This document shows, piece after piece, positions 1-8,326 of a DNA stretch of 64,000 nucleotides. The DNA comes from Allobosea lupini. GTDB lineage: Bacteria > Pseudomonadota > Alphaproteobacteria > Rhizobiales > Beijerinckiaceae. Each line of letters starts with the position of its first letter. The first letter of the stretch is position 1. The position numbers and the translations under genes were made by a program. Location: NCBI RefSeq assembly GCF_900109525.1, contig NZ_FOAN01000002.1, forward strand, positions 124,001 through 188,000. The letters run 5' to 3'. The notes beneath the pieces are model-generated. The model ran no database searches, was not told where the DNA came from, and saw only the letters and a program-made list of their open reading frames with translations.

Positions 1-106
1 AAAGATCGGCGCCGGCGGCCTTGGCCTCGCCCATCAGGCGGACGGAGGTGGAAAGGTTTTCCTGCCATTCGCGGCTGACGGCGAATTGTCCGAGCGCGGC
101 TTTCAT
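1..106 (-). CDS. Carbon-nitrogen hydrolase (nitrilase family), N-terminal fragment
   Basis: Only the first 35 codons are in the window; the gene runs off the left edge. The visible N-terminus begins MKAALGQFAVSREWQEN and continues to an AKAAGADL segment, the first beta strand and helix of nitrilase-superfamily amidases, in which the catalytic Glu normally follows as LVLPE. That residue lies outside the window, so activity cannot be judged. The ATG at 106 overlaps the TGA of the upstream gene by one base, so the two are probably translationally coupled. Substrate unknown; omega-amidase-like or N-carbamoyl amidohydrolase-like functions are both possible. Confidence 0.75.
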   Translation of the reverse strand, partial: MKAALGQFAVSREWQENLSTSVRLMGEAKAAGADL

Positions 107-1077
107 CAGTGGACTCCTTCCAGCGCGGATGCGGCGGAGAACAGGGTCTCCGGCGTCAAATCGGTCTCGGCGAGCTCTTGAATCCGCAGCTGCTCGATGA
201 ATGCGGCGATCATCGTCCGGTTTGCGGCCAGCCCGCTCTCGTTCCAGCTCTCGGGCAGATCATGCCCGCTGCGCACCAGCTCGTCGATCAGCCAGGGCGT
301 GGTGTCGGCATAGCGGCGGCGCTTCTCCAGCCAGATGCGCTGGCTCTCGTCGAGCAGATCGCTCAGCGCCTGCGCCAGCCAGGGCTCGCGGGCGGCGAGC
401 TCTGGCTTGAGGCCGATGATGTGCATGCCCGGGACGTAGCCGACCTTGGCGAAGTAGTCGCGCTCGGCGGCGCGGACATCCGGCAGCAGCGCCCTAAAGC
501 GCGAGCCTTTGGAGAAGAAGCCCTTCGGCATGAAGGGCATCAGCACGGCGTCGATCGCGCCCGCTGTGAGCAGATCGAGCAAGGGCGGCTGGCCGGGCAG
601 CGCCTCGATCCGGCCAGGGCGGGCATAGCGCCCGACGCGGTCGATGATCGGATGGTCGGCGGCGAGGCGGCTGACGGCCCAGTAGGCGTCGTCGATGCCG
701 AGCCCGGATTCAGCCATGGCGGCGCGCGTCCAAGTGTTGCCGGAATCCTGCCAGCCGGCGATGCCGATCCTCTTGCCGCGTAGCTCGTCGAAGCGGGTCA
801 GCTTGCTGTCGGCAGCCGTGACGACGCAGCGATGGCGGAAGCCACGCATGATGAAGTTCGGGATGCCGACGACGCCGGTCTCGCCGCGGGCGCGGCCGGT
901 GGTGTAGCGGCTGAACGAGATCTCGCTGGCGTCGAAACGCGGGTCACTGGCGAAATCGTCGGGGAGTGTAGCGAGGCGCTCGATCGTCAGCTCGAAACGG
1001 TCGGAAGCGAGGTCGCCGAGCAGCAGCGGCGTGATGAAGTCCCAGTCGCGCAGGGCCAGCCGGATCACAGGTTTCAA
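106..1077 (-). CDS. NMT1/Pht5-like substrate-binding-fold protein without signal peptide
   Basis: A 323-residue protein with the periplasmic-binding-protein type II fold seen in NMT1/ThiY proteins and in 4,5-dihydroxyphthalate decarboxylase-like proteins. Visible landmarks are the N-terminal strand RLALRDWDFITPLLLGD, the central GKRIGIAGWQDSGNTWTRA segment typical of ligand-binding lobe closure, and a LLTAGAIDAVLMPFMP segment. No signal peptide or lipobox is visible, so it is either a cytoplasmic enzyme of the Pht5-like type or a binding protein exported in another way. The start is a TTG at 1077 with GAGG seven bases upstream; a GTG three codons later is the alternative. It is the first gene of a pair with the nitrilase and divergent from the MocR regulator, which probably controls it. 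Confidence 0.65.
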   Translation of the reverse strand: MKPVIRLALRDWDFITPLLLGDLASDRFELTIERLATLPDDFASDPRFDASEISFSRYTTGRARGETGVVGIPNFIMRGFRHRCVVTAADSKLTRFDELRGKRIGIAGWQDSGNTWTRAAMAESGLGIDDAYWAVSRLAADHPIIDRVGRYARPGRIEALPGQPPLLDLLTAGAIDAVLMPFMPKGFFSKGSRFRALLPDVRAAERDYFAKVGYVPGMHIIGLKPELAAREPWLAQALSDLLDESQRIWLEKRRRYADTTPWLIDELVRSGHDLPESWNESGLAANRTMIAAFIEQLRIQELAETDLTPETLFSAASALEGVH

Positions 1078-1124
1078 ACGACAGCCTCACACTGGACAGA
1101 AAACCTTGGACGAGGGCCACGATA

Positions 1125-1169
1125 AATGTTCAATCTACCTGATCAATCGCTATTACGTTCCTGAACATT
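1125..1169. promoter_or_regulatory. Candidate MocR operator (separated inverted repeat)
   Basis: AATGTTCA at 1125-1132 is repeated inverted as TGAACATT at 1162-1169, in the 105-base divergent interval between the NMT1-like gene and mocR. The position suits autoregulated divergent control by MocR-type factors; the assignment is inference. Confidence 0.4.
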
Positions 1170-1182
1170 CATTTTTGAGTCG

Positions 1183-2520
1183 ATGAACGACGAACCCGAC
1201 GCCTCCTGGCTGGCCAGCCGTCTGACGCAGCGCACCGCGCGCGGCCTTGCGCTCGACCTCAGCCAGATCATCCGCTCAGGCCTGCTGCCGGTCGGCACGA
1301 AGCTGCCGACCGTGCGCGACCTCGCTTTTCGGCTCGGCGTCAGCCCCGGCACGGTCTCGGAGGCCTGGAGCGAATTGAAGCGGCAGAAGATCGTCTCGGG
1401 CCGTGGGCGCGGCGGTGCCTGGGTCAGCGGCGACAATGCGACGCCGCGGCCGACACGGATGGCCAGCGTCGCGAATTTCGGACCGGGCGCGCTCGATCTC
1501 TCGCTGGCAGTCCCGGACGCCAGGCTGATGCCGCCTCTGGCCGAAGCCTTGGCGCAGGCGGCGAGCGCGGAGAACCTCAACAGCTACGAACGCACGCCGA
1601 TCCTGCCGGCGCTGCGCGACGCCGTCGCGCCGCATTGGCCCTATGCGCCCGCCGCCTTCCTCGCCACCAATGGCGGCTACAACGCCGTCTATTCGGTGCT
1701 GCATGCGACGGTGCTGCCCGGCTCCTGCATCGCGATCGAGGACCCGACCGCGATGCGGCTGCTCGACATCATCGAGGACCTCGGCGCCGAGATCCTGGCG
1801 GTCGGCCGCGATGCGGAAGGCCCCCTGCCCTCAGAACTCGCAGCCGCGCTGGAACGGCGGCCATCGGCCTTCATCTTCCAGCCGCGCACCCATTCGGTGA
1901 CCGGCCAGAACGTGAGCCCGGCGCGGCTGGCCGAACTCGGCCGGGTGCTCGCCGGCAGCGACACGCTGGTGATCGAGGATGACGGCATCGGCGACGTCTC
2001 GATCCATCCGCCGATCAGCCTGGGCAGGACGATGCCGGAGCGGGTCGTGCATATCCGCTCCTTCTCGAAATCGCTCGGGCCGGACCTGCGGATCGCGGTG
2101 CTGTCGGCTCCGGCCATGGTGATCCGACAGATCCAGTCCTATCGCAGCTTCTCCTCGGGCTGGACCAGCCGGCTGCTCCAAGCGGCGACCGCCTGGTTGC
2201 TGACCGATGCAGAGACAGGCCAGAGGGTGGCGCAGGCCCGTGCCATCTACGCCGAGCGCCGGCAAGCTCTGGTCGCCTGCCTCGCAACGCGGGGCCTCGC
2301 CATGCCGGAGAGCGACGGCTTATGCATCTGGGTGCCGGTGGAGAACGAGCAGTTCGCGCTGGTGACACTGGCGGCGCATGGCATCGCGGTGCTGCCCGGC
2401 AGCAAATGCGCGGCGAGACCGACCGAGCATGTCCGGGTCGCGACCGCGATCCTGACGCAGGACTATGATCGCGTCGCCGAGGCGCTGATCAAGGCGGCGC
2501 AGCGGGGCGATCAGGGCTGA
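1183..2520 (+). CDS. MocR-type regulator (GntR wHTH fused to aminotransferase fold)
   Basis: A 445-residue fusion typical of the MocR/PdxR family. Residues about 20-85 form a GntR winged helix (GTKLPTVRDLAFRLGVSPGT, then SEAWSELKRQ). From about residue 100 the protein is a fold-type I aminotransferase domain, with the PLP-binding lysine in RSFSKSLGPDLR at about residue 296. The family uses PLP or an amino-containing ligand as effector and normally controls the divergent gene, here the NMT1-like/nitrilase pair. The ATG at 1183 has only a weak Shine-Dalgarno. The 3' end overlaps the convergent FCD-GntR gene by 10 bases. Ligand unknown. Confidence 0.9.
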   Translation: MNDEPDASWLASRLTQRTARGLALDLSQIIRSGLLPVGTKLPTVRDLAFRLGVSPGTVSEAWSELKRQKIVSGRGRGGAWVSGDNATPRPTRMASVANFGPGALDLSLAVPDARLMPPLAEALAQAASAENLNSYERTPILPALRDAVAPHWPYAPAAFLATNGGYNAVYSVLHATVLPGSCIAIEDPTAMRLLDIIEDLGAEILAVGRDAEGPLPSELAAALERRPSAFIFQPRTHSVTGQNVSPARLAELGRVLAGSDTLVIEDDGIGDVSIHPPISLGRTMPERVVHIRSFSKSLGPDLRIAVLSAPAMVIRQIQSYRSFSSGWTSRLLQAATAWLLTDAETGQRVAQARAIYAERRQALVACLATRGLAMPESDGLCIWVPVENEQFALVTLAAHGIAVLPGSKCAARPTEHVRVATAILTQDYDRVAEALIKAAQRGDQG

Positions 2521-3227
2521 CGCAACGCCCTGGTATGGGCCGGCAGCTCCTCGTCCGCGAACAGGTCCGGATGTTCGGCGGCGATGCGGGGCAGCGCGTT
2601 CAGGATCTCGCGCAGATGGATGCGCATCGCGGTGGCGGCCATGTCTGAGTCACCGGTCTCGATCGCATCGACAATGGCGTTGTGCTGGGTGATCAGCAGC
2701 GGGATCGGCGAGGTACCGGGCAGGGAGAGATAGCGCACCCGGTCGGTCTGGGCGCGGGCGCTCTCGACCACCTTGCCGGCATAGTCGCAGTCGACGATCT
2801 CGGCGATCGCCTGATGGAAAGCCTCGTCCAATACGGTGAAGCCGGAATAATCGCCGCGTCCGGCGGCAGCAGCCTGCTCGGCGATGAGGCGGCGCAGGCG
2901 AGCGACGCCGTCAGGGTTGATCAGCCGGCTCGCAGCCCGCGCCAGAGAGCATTCCACCGCCTCGCGCACGAAGCGGGCATTGGCGACCTCGCGCATCGAG
3001 ATCTTCATGACGAAGGTGCCGCGGCTCGGCAGGATCTGCACCAGCCCGGCCTCGGACAGCTTGATGAAGGCCTCGCGCACAGGCTGGCGGCTGACGCCGA
3101 AGCGCCCGGCGATCTCCTTCTCCGACAGCGCCTCGCCGGGCCTGATCTCGCTGACGATGATGGCCTGGCGCAGCGCCGCGACGAGCTGCGGCGCGATCGG
3201 ATCGCGAAGCCGGAGCGAGATGTCCAT
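2511..3227 (-). CDS. GntR-family regulator, FadR/FCD subfamily
   Basis: A 238-residue regulator. The N-terminal winged helix (residues about 10-75) contains the signature GRFGVSRQPVREAFIKLSEA and a wing ending in PSRGTFV. The C-terminal FCD domain (about 80-215) carries metal-ligand-like positions in DEAFHQAIAE and in QHNAIVDAI. FCD regulators commonly sense carboxylates or sugar acids. The ATG at 3227 has an AGGAG eight bases upstream. It is convergent with mocR and is not obviously in an operon with cobF upstream (68-base gap). Target genes are not evident. Confidence 0.9.
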   Translation of the reverse strand: MDISLRLRDPIAPQLVAALRQAIIVSEIRPGEALSEKEIAGRFGVSRQPVREAFIKLSEAGLVQILPSRGTFVMKISMREVANARFVREAVECSLARAASRLINPDGVARLRRLIAEQAAAAGRGDYSGFTVLDEAFHQAIAEIVDCDYAGKVVESARAQTDRVRYLSLPGTSPIPLLITQHNAIVDAIETGDSDMAATAMRIHLREILNALPRIAAEHPDLFADEELPAHTRALRQP

Positions 3228-3259
3228 GGGCGCAACTCCTCGGCCAGCCCGTGCAGATT

Positions 3260-3269
3260 ATACCGGTAT
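3260..3269. promoter_or_regulatory. Candidate GntR operator ATACCGGTAT
   Basis: A perfect 10-base palindrome, ATACCGGTAT, lies 33 bases before the start of the FCD-GntR gene. Regulators of this class usually bind short AT-flanked palindromes and repress themselves. Short enough to occur by chance. Confidence 0.35.
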
Positions 3270-3295
3270 GGTGGCCTAGCGGCAAATGTCGCCGG

Positions 3296-4057
3296 TCAGC
3301 TCTCGTGTCGCCTCAGCAGGTAAGTGTCCATGATCCAGCCATTCTGTGCGCGTGCCGCCTCGCGCCTGCGGACGATCTCGTCCGAGATTTCGGCGAGCGG
3401 GCCGGAAGCCAGAACCTCCTGCGGCGCGCCGAGATAGGCGCCCCACCAGATGTCGAGGCCGGCGGGATCGATCTTGGCGAAAGCCTGCTCGCCGTCGAGC
3501 ATGACCACTGTGCTGCCGTTCTCGTCGTGAAAGCCGCCTTCGGCGAGCTTGCGGCCGGTGGTGATGGTGACGGGCTCGCCGATCCGGTTCAGCACCAGCC
3601 GATGCGCCGCCGCCAGTGCCTGGACGGAGGTGATACCGGGGATGACGTCGTAATCGAATACGAGCCCGCGGGCGCGCACGGCCTCGATGATGCGCAGGGT
3701 GCTGTCGTAGAGGGACGGATCCCCCCAGACCAGCAGCGCGCCGGTCTGATCCTCGCCGAGCTCGTCGCGGAACAGGCGCTCATAGCTTTCGGCGAGCGCT
3801 GCATGCCAGTCGTCGACGCTACCGCGATAGTCATCGCCCGCAGCGGCGCGCTTGGGCACCTTGAGCGGTACGGTGCGCCAGTTGCCATGCTCGATATAGC
3901 GCCGGCAGATCTCCTCGCGCAGCTCGCGCAACGCCGATTTCTCGGCGCCCTTGTCCGGCACGAAGACGACATCGACGCTGTTCAGCGCCCGCACCGCCTG
4001 GATCGTGATGTGCTCGGGATTGCCGGCGCCGATGCCGATGATCCTGATCCTGCGCAT
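3296..4057 (-). CDS. cobF: Precorrin-6A synthase (deacetylating) CobF
   Basis: SAM-dependent methyltransferase of the aerobic cobalamin pathway: CobF methylates C-1 of precorrin-5 and releases acetate, giving precorrin-6A. The 253-residue protein starts with the tetrapyrrole-methylase glycine loop RIIGIGAGNPEHITIQAVRA, has the LLVWGDPSLYDST segment in the middle, and later the IPGITSVQALAAAHR and EPVTITTGR segments of this family. The ATG at 4057 has an AGAGGTG four bases upstream; an in-frame start at 4093 would add 12 unconserved residues. No other cob gene is in the window, so it is a detached member of the pathway. Confidence 0.93.
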   Translation of the reverse strand: MRRIRIIGIGAGNPEHITIQAVRALNSVDVVFVPDKGAEKSALRELREEICRRYIEHGNWRTVPLKVPKRAAAGDDYRGSVDDWHAALAESYERLFRDELGEDQTGALLVWGDPSLYDSTLRIIEAVRARGLVFDYDVIPGITSVQALAAAHRLVLNRIGEPVTITTGRKLAEGGFHDENGSTVVMLDGEQAFAKIDPAGLDIWWGAYLGAPQEVLASGPLAEISDEIVRRREAARAQNGWIMDTYLLRRHES

Positions 4058-4110
4058 GGGCACCTCTTTTGTATTCGAGGCGCCGCATAGCACGCAGGAG
4101 CAGGCGACGG

Positions 4111-5256
4111 CTAACCCAGCAGATTGCGGATCGTGCGCATGAAGACGCGGGCGCCGGGCGCGATCAGGTCATCCGGGAAGTCGTAATCGGGATTGTGCAG
4201 CGGCGGGGTGTCCTCGCCGGAGCCGAGCAGGAACATCGCCGATTTCGAGGCAAGACCGAACAGGCCGAAATCCTCGGAGCCGCGCTGCGGCGGCGTCTCG
4301 CCGCGCGCGATGCCCTCCTCGTCGCAGGCGCGGCGCAGATGCGCCACCGCTTCGGGATGGTTTTCGCAATGATGGAAGACGTCGTGGTAGTCCATCGAAA
4401 CGGACAGCCCGCCGGCAGAGGCCGCCTCGCGCACCAGAGCCTCAGCCTCGGCGCAGAGCGAGCCCATCAGGGAATCGCTTAGCGTGCGCAACGTCGCCCA
4501 AAGCTCGGCGCGGCCGGGCGTGATGCCGAACGCCGGCTCACCCATGCTGGCATGAGTGACGGTGACGAGGCGATAATTGCCCTCGAGCGCGCCGCCCGGG
4601 CCGAGCGCAGTCAGCTCCGGCATCAGACGGGCGAGCGCCTTGATCGGCGAGACCGCGTGTTCCGGCGTCGCAGCATGCGAGGTGTGGCCGGTCAGCACGA
4701 TCTTGAGGCCGCGCGAGGCGCAGTTGGCCGGCCCTTCCGATATCCGGACGGACCCAAGCGGCAGGCCGGGCTTGTTGTGCAGCGAGAAGGAGAAGTCGGG
4801 CGCGATCTCCTTGAATTTCGGATCGGCGATCACGGCGGCGGCGCCCGCGCCGGTCTCCTCCGCCGGCTGGAACAGCAGGATGACGCGCCCGCGCCGCGGC
4901 CGCTGCCGGCCGAGCCCGCGCGACAGTGCCGCGACGGTCGCCATATGGCCGTCATGGCCGCAGAGATGGCCCTTGCCCGCCACCTGTGACGCATGTGGCG
5001 CGCCGGAGAGGTCCTCGATCGGCAAGGCATCGAGCTCGCAGCGGATCAGCACGGTTGGGCCGGGCTCGGCGCCGTCATAGATCGCGGCGACGCCGTGGCC
5101 TCCGAGCTCGGTGACGATGCGGTCCGGTGCACTCGGCGCGAGGAAAGCGACGATCGCTTTTGCCGTCTCGCGCTCCTCGCCCGAGATCTCCGGCGCACGG
5201 TGCAGGGCATGGCGCAGCTCGATCAGCTCGACCATGTCGGAATTGGTGAGAAACAT
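4111..5256 (-). CDS. M20D-family amidohydrolase (hippurate/N-acyl-amino acid hydrolase type)
   Basis: A 381-residue M20D metallo-amidohydrolase. Metal ligands are visible in HLCGHDGHMATVAAL (near residue 100) and in LLFQPAEETGAGA (Glu pair), and a later histidine in GHTSHAATPEHAVSPI marks the dimerisation lid. C-terminal GSEDFGLF carries the last ligand region. These enzymes hydrolyse N-acyl amino acids, hippurate or IAA-amino acid conjugates in the cytoplasm; the substrate cannot be told from sequence. A start at codon 8 (5235) is possible. It lies 17 bases beyond the 12-residue optional extension of cobF and could be its upstream partner, but no functional link is known. Confidence 0.85.
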   Translation of the reverse strand: MFLTNSDMVELIELRHALHRAPEISGEERETAKAIVAFLAPSAPDRIVTELGGHGVAAIYDGAEPGPTVLIRCELDALPIEDLSGAPHASQVAGKGHLCGHDGHMATVAALSRGLGRQRPRRGRVILLFQPAEETGAGAAAVIADPKFKEIAPDFSFSLHNKPGLPLGSVRISEGPANCASRGLKIVLTGHTSHAATPEHAVSPIKALARLMPELTALGPGGALEGNYRLVTVTHASMGEPAFGITPGRAELWATLRTLSDSLMGSLCAEAEALVREAASAGGLSVSMDYHDVFHHCENHPEAVAHLRRACDEEGIARGETPPQRGSEDFGLFGLASKSAMFLLGSGEDTPPLHNPDYDFPDDLIAPGARVFMRTIRNLLG

Positions 5257-5357
5257 GCCTGGCGCTTCCTCGGATCGTTTGCTCCGAGCATCACCAGCGC
5301 GCCGGCGCGTTCAACCCCCGCCGCCGCCCGGCACCGGCAGGCGGCCATGCATCCCAC

Positions 5358-6377
5358 TCACGCCGCCAGCAATCCCAGCGCCCGCTCGATCCGCGAGCAG
5401 CCGCCGCGCCCGCGCGCTTTGCGATAGGCCCGGCTGAGGCGGCCGCTGGCATAGGCATCGACGACGATGGCGTGGACATAGCTCTTGCGCACCACGGCCG
5501 GCGTGTTCACCAGCCGCTCGGCGATGGCGCGCATGATGTCGGCGAGCTGGCGCTTGCGGCCGCGCTCGCTGGCGGCGATGTCGGTCGAGAGCAGCAGCTC
5601 GGCTGCCGCCGCATTGGCGGCGAGCATGCGCAGATCCTTGCTCGACACGGACAGGCCAGCCGCTTCCTTCAGATAGGCGTTGATGTCGGCGGCGTTGATC
5701 GCAGCGACCGCGCCGTCCTCGGCCCGGTACTGGAACAGGCGTTTGCCTGGCAATGTCTTCAGCCGCAGCAGAGCGCGCGCAAGCGGGGCGTCGTCGCGGC
5801 CGCAGACGATATCCTTGCCGCCCTTGCCGCGGAAGGCGAGAGCGACATGCCTACCAGTGATGTCGACATGGCGCTTCAGCAAGGTCGAGGCGCCATGGCT
5901 GCCATTGGTGCGGGCATAGACCTCGTTGCCGACACGGATATGGCAGCGATCGATGATCGCAGCGGCACAGGCGAGCGCCTTGCGGCGCGACAGGTCCCTG
6001 TCCTTGAGATCGGCGGCGATGCGCTCGCGCAGCTTCGGAAGGGCAGCGATCACGTGTCCGAGGCGCTTGAGCTTGCGGCGCTCGCGCACCCTCTCCCAGT
6101 CGGGATGGTAGCGATGCTGGATACGACCGGCATCGTCGCGCCCCGCTGCCTGGAGATGGGCGCGCGGATCGGCGGCGATGCGGACGTCCTGATAGGCCGG
6201 AGGAATCGCCAGCGAACGGATGCGGGCGAGCGTCTCCTCGTCGGTGATCCTGCCGCCGTCGGCGTCGCGATAGCCGAAATTGCGGCCGACCCTGACGCGA
6301 CGGATGGTCAGATCGTCGACGGTCGCGCGGCGCAGTCGGCCGGACGACCTGGCCTTGTCCTCGGGCTTGGCGACCAT
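5358..6377 (-). CDS. DNA topoisomerase IB (poxvirus/bacterial type)
   Basis: A 339-residue type IB topoisomerase, which relaxes supercoils through a 3'-phosphotyrosyl intermediate. The N-terminal domain (GRNFGYRDADG, LAIPPAYQDVRIAADPRAHLQA) is followed by the catalytic domain. Active-site residues seen are Arg in CHIRVGNEVYAR, Lys in FRGKGGKDIV, Arg in SSKDLRM and the tyrosine in VVRKSYVHAIV. The position of the poxviral histidine is Asn (VNTPAV), the usual bacterial substitution as I recall it. The ATG at 6377 has a GGAG seven bases before it; the upstream ATG at 6392 does not. It stands alone, separated from the ABC operon by a palindromic repeat. Confidence 0.93.
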   Translation of the reverse strand: MVAKPEDKARSSGRLRRATVDDLTIRRVRVGRNFGYRDADGGRITDEETLARIRSLAIPPAYQDVRIAADPRAHLQAAGRDDAGRIQHRYHPDWERVRERRKLKRLGHVIAALPKLRERIAADLKDRDLSRRKALACAAAIIDRCHIRVGNEVYARTNGSHGASTLLKRHVDITGRHVALAFRGKGGKDIVCGRDDAPLARALLRLKTLPGKRLFQYRAEDGAVAAINAADINAYLKEAAGLSVSSKDLRMLAANAAAAELLLSTDIAASERGRKRQLADIMRAIAERLVNTPAVVRKSYVHAIVVDAYASGRLSRAYRKARGRGGCSRIERALGLLAA

Positions 6378-6460
6378 GACCGTTCTCCGCAACGCGACGA
6401 GCAGCGGAGGAATGCGGGAGACGGCGGGAGGTTCCCGCTATAGCTCGATTGAAAAACTCC

Positions 6461-6563
6461 GGTCGTCCCGGGCGAAGCAGAGCGCAGACCCGGGACCCAT
6501 TCCGGAACGGTTCAGGAATGGGTCCCGGATCGGCGCCGCTGAAGCGGCTTGTCCGGGACGACC
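6461..6563. repeat. GC-rich nested palindromic intergenic repeat, copy 1
   Basis: Outer arms GGTCGTCCCGG (6461-6471) and CCGGGACGACC (6553-6563) are perfect complements. Inside, CCGGGACCCATTCC (6490-6503) pairs with 6515-6528. The whole unit can fold as a two-step hairpin or cruciform. A diverged copy is at 9465-9569; the shared core is a GGTTCAGG-A/C-ATGGGTCCCGG block. It lies just after the last gene of the ABC operon and before topoisomerase IB. Confidence 0.85.
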
Positions 6564-6591
6564 CGCTTTGGAAGCGCAAAAGGCAATGCTC

Positions 6592-7422
6592 TCAGCGCTT
6601 CGCCCGCGCCACGATCTGGGTCGGGTTGACGAAGCGCAGCGCGATGATGAGCCAGACCAGCGTCGTCACCATGTAGATCACCGCCATGGCGTCGATCGAC
6701 TGCACGGCGCGCACGCCGGCGGCGAAGACCGCGTAGTAGAGCGCGACCACCAGCGTCTGGCTGGTCGGACCTGCGGTGAGGAAGGTCAGCTCGAACATCG
6801 CGATGGTGCGGACCAGCACGAGCAGCAGCGCGGCGAGGATGCCGGGCATCAGCAGCGGCAGCAGGACATGGATGAAGAGCTTGAAGGTGTTGGCGCCGAA
6901 GACGCGGGCCGCCGCCTCGATCTTGGTGTCGATCTGCTCGATGAAGGGGATCATCACCAGGATGACGAAGGGCACGGTCGGCACGAGGTTGGCGAGCACG
7001 ACGCCCGACATCGAGCCCGCAAGGCCGGTGCGGTAGAGCACCGTCGCGAGCGGGATGCCGAAGGTGATCGGCGGCACCAGCAGCGGCAGCAGGAAGAGCA
7101 GCATCACCAGCTTCTTGCCGGGAAAATCGCGCCGCGCCAGCGCATAGGCGGCGGGCACGCCGATCAGCCCCGAGAGGAAGACGACGAGGAAGACGATCTG
7201 GAAGGTGACCGTCAGCACGTCGCCGAGCTGGAACTCGCTCCAGGCGGCGCCGTACCAGCGCGTCGTCCAGCCATCGGGCAGCCAGGAGCGCAGCCAGCGC
7301 GTCGAGAACGAACTCGTCACCACCGCGGCGATCATGCCGAACAGGTTGACGATGAAGAAGCCGATCAGCGTCCAGTTGGCCGCGGCCCAGAGCTTGGTCG
7401 AGAGGCGGGTGTCCTTGACCAT
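6592..7422 (-). CDS. ABC transporter permease, PotC/binding-protein-dependent type
   Basis: A 276-residue inner-membrane permease with about six transmembrane helices. The EAA loop region is visible around IEAAARVFGANTFKLFIHVL, which docks onto the ATPase. It is most like the second permease of the polyamine/iron/phosphonate group of ABC importers. Two starts are possible: GTG at 7443, overlapping the upstream permease, or the ATG at 7422 four bases after its TGA; the latter is chosen because the longer N-terminus is not conserved-looking. Last gene of the SBP-ATPase-permease-permease operon. Confidence 0.88.
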   Translation of the reverse strand: MVKDTRLSTKLWAAANWTLIGFFIVNLFGMIAAVVTSSFSTRWLRSWLPDGWTTRWYGAAWSEFQLGDVLTVTFQIVFLVVFLSGLIGVPAAYALARRDFPGKKLVMLLFLLPLLVPPITFGIPLATVLYRTGLAGSMSGVVLANLVPTVPFVILVMIPFIEQIDTKIEAAARVFGANTFKLFIHVLLPLLMPGILAALLLVLVRTIAMFELTFLTAGPTSQTLVVALYYAVFAAGVRAVQSIDAMAVIYMVTTLVWLIIALRFVNPTQIVARAKR

Positions 7423-7426
7423 CGGA

Positions 7427-8326
7427 TCAGCCCTTCCCGCCACCGGCCGGGCCGCGATAGAGCATGCCGCGCAGGCCCAGCACCGCCACGACGATGGCGA
7501 GCTGGACCATGCCCATGATCATCGCGACCGCCGAGGCCATCGAGTAGTCGTATTCCTCGAAGGCGGCCTGGTAGGCGGCGATCGAGATCACACGCGTCGG
7601 CCCTGCCGGCGCACCGAGCAGCACCGCCGAGGGGAAGACCGAAAAGGCCTGGACGAAGCTGAGGCAGAAAGTGATGGCGAGACCGGGCAGCAGCAGCGGG
7701 AAGAGGATGTGCTTGAAGCGCTGCCAGGGCCCGGCGCCGAGGGTCGCTCCGGCCTGCTCCAGCGCCGGATCGACGCCGGTGAGGTAGGACAGCGTCAAAA
7801 GGAAGGTGAAGGGGAAGCCGGTGATGACCAGCGAGAGCATCACGCCCCAGTAATTGTGCAACAGCTTCACCGGCGAGGAGATGATGCCGAATGTCATCAG
7901 CGTCCGGTTGAACCAGCCTTGCGGGCCGAGATAGTTCAGCAGGCCTTCTGCGACGAGCACGGTGCCGAGCGTGATCGGGATCACCAGGATGGTGGTGAGC
8001 AGGCGCTGGTTCTTCATCAACCTGACGCGGAAGGCGATCGGGATCGCCAGCAGCAGCGTGACGATCGTCACCGGCATGGCAAGCCAGAGCGTGGTCGCGA
8101 TCGTGTCGTAGAGGAACGAATCCGAGAAGAAGCGCTGGTAGTTCGCCAGCGCGCCGCCGGCCTTGGGATTGAAGGACAGGAAGAGCCCGTAGAAGAACGG
8201 GTAGATGAACAGCGCCAGCAGGAAGAACACCGCCGGCAGGACGAGCAGGGTCAGCCCGTCGAGACCGCGCGCGGCGAGGCGCTGCTTGAGCGGGATCTCG
8301 GCTGCGTTTGCGGACAGGGTGCTCAT
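7427..8326 (-). CDS. ABC transporter permease, PotB type
   Basis: A 299-residue permease with a cytoplasmic N-terminus and six predicted membrane helices (first: GLTLLVLPAVFFLLALFIYP). The EAA-type loop reads LEQAGATLGAGPWQRFKHIL. It forms the heterodimeric channel with the following permease. Its ATG overlaps the TGA of the ATPase gene by four bases, so expression is coupled. The transported compound is not evident; the neighbouring mannonate dehydratase and FCD regulator hint at a carboxylate or sugar acid, which is inference. Confidence 0.88.
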   Translation of the reverse strand: MSTLSANAAEIPLKQRLAARGLDGLTLLVLPAVFFLLALFIYPFFYGLFLSFNPKAGGALANYQRFFSDSFLYDTIATTLWLAMPVTIVTLLLAIPIAFRVRLMKNQRLLTTILVIPITLGTVLVAEGLLNYLGPQGWFNRTLMTFGIISSPVKLLHNYWGVMLSLVITGFPFTFLLTLSYLTGVDPALEQAGATLGAGPWQRFKHILFPLLLPGLAITFCLSFVQAFSVFPSAVLLGAPAGPTRVISIAAYQAAFEEYDYSMASAVAMIMGMVQLAIVVAVLGLRGMLYRGPAGGGKG

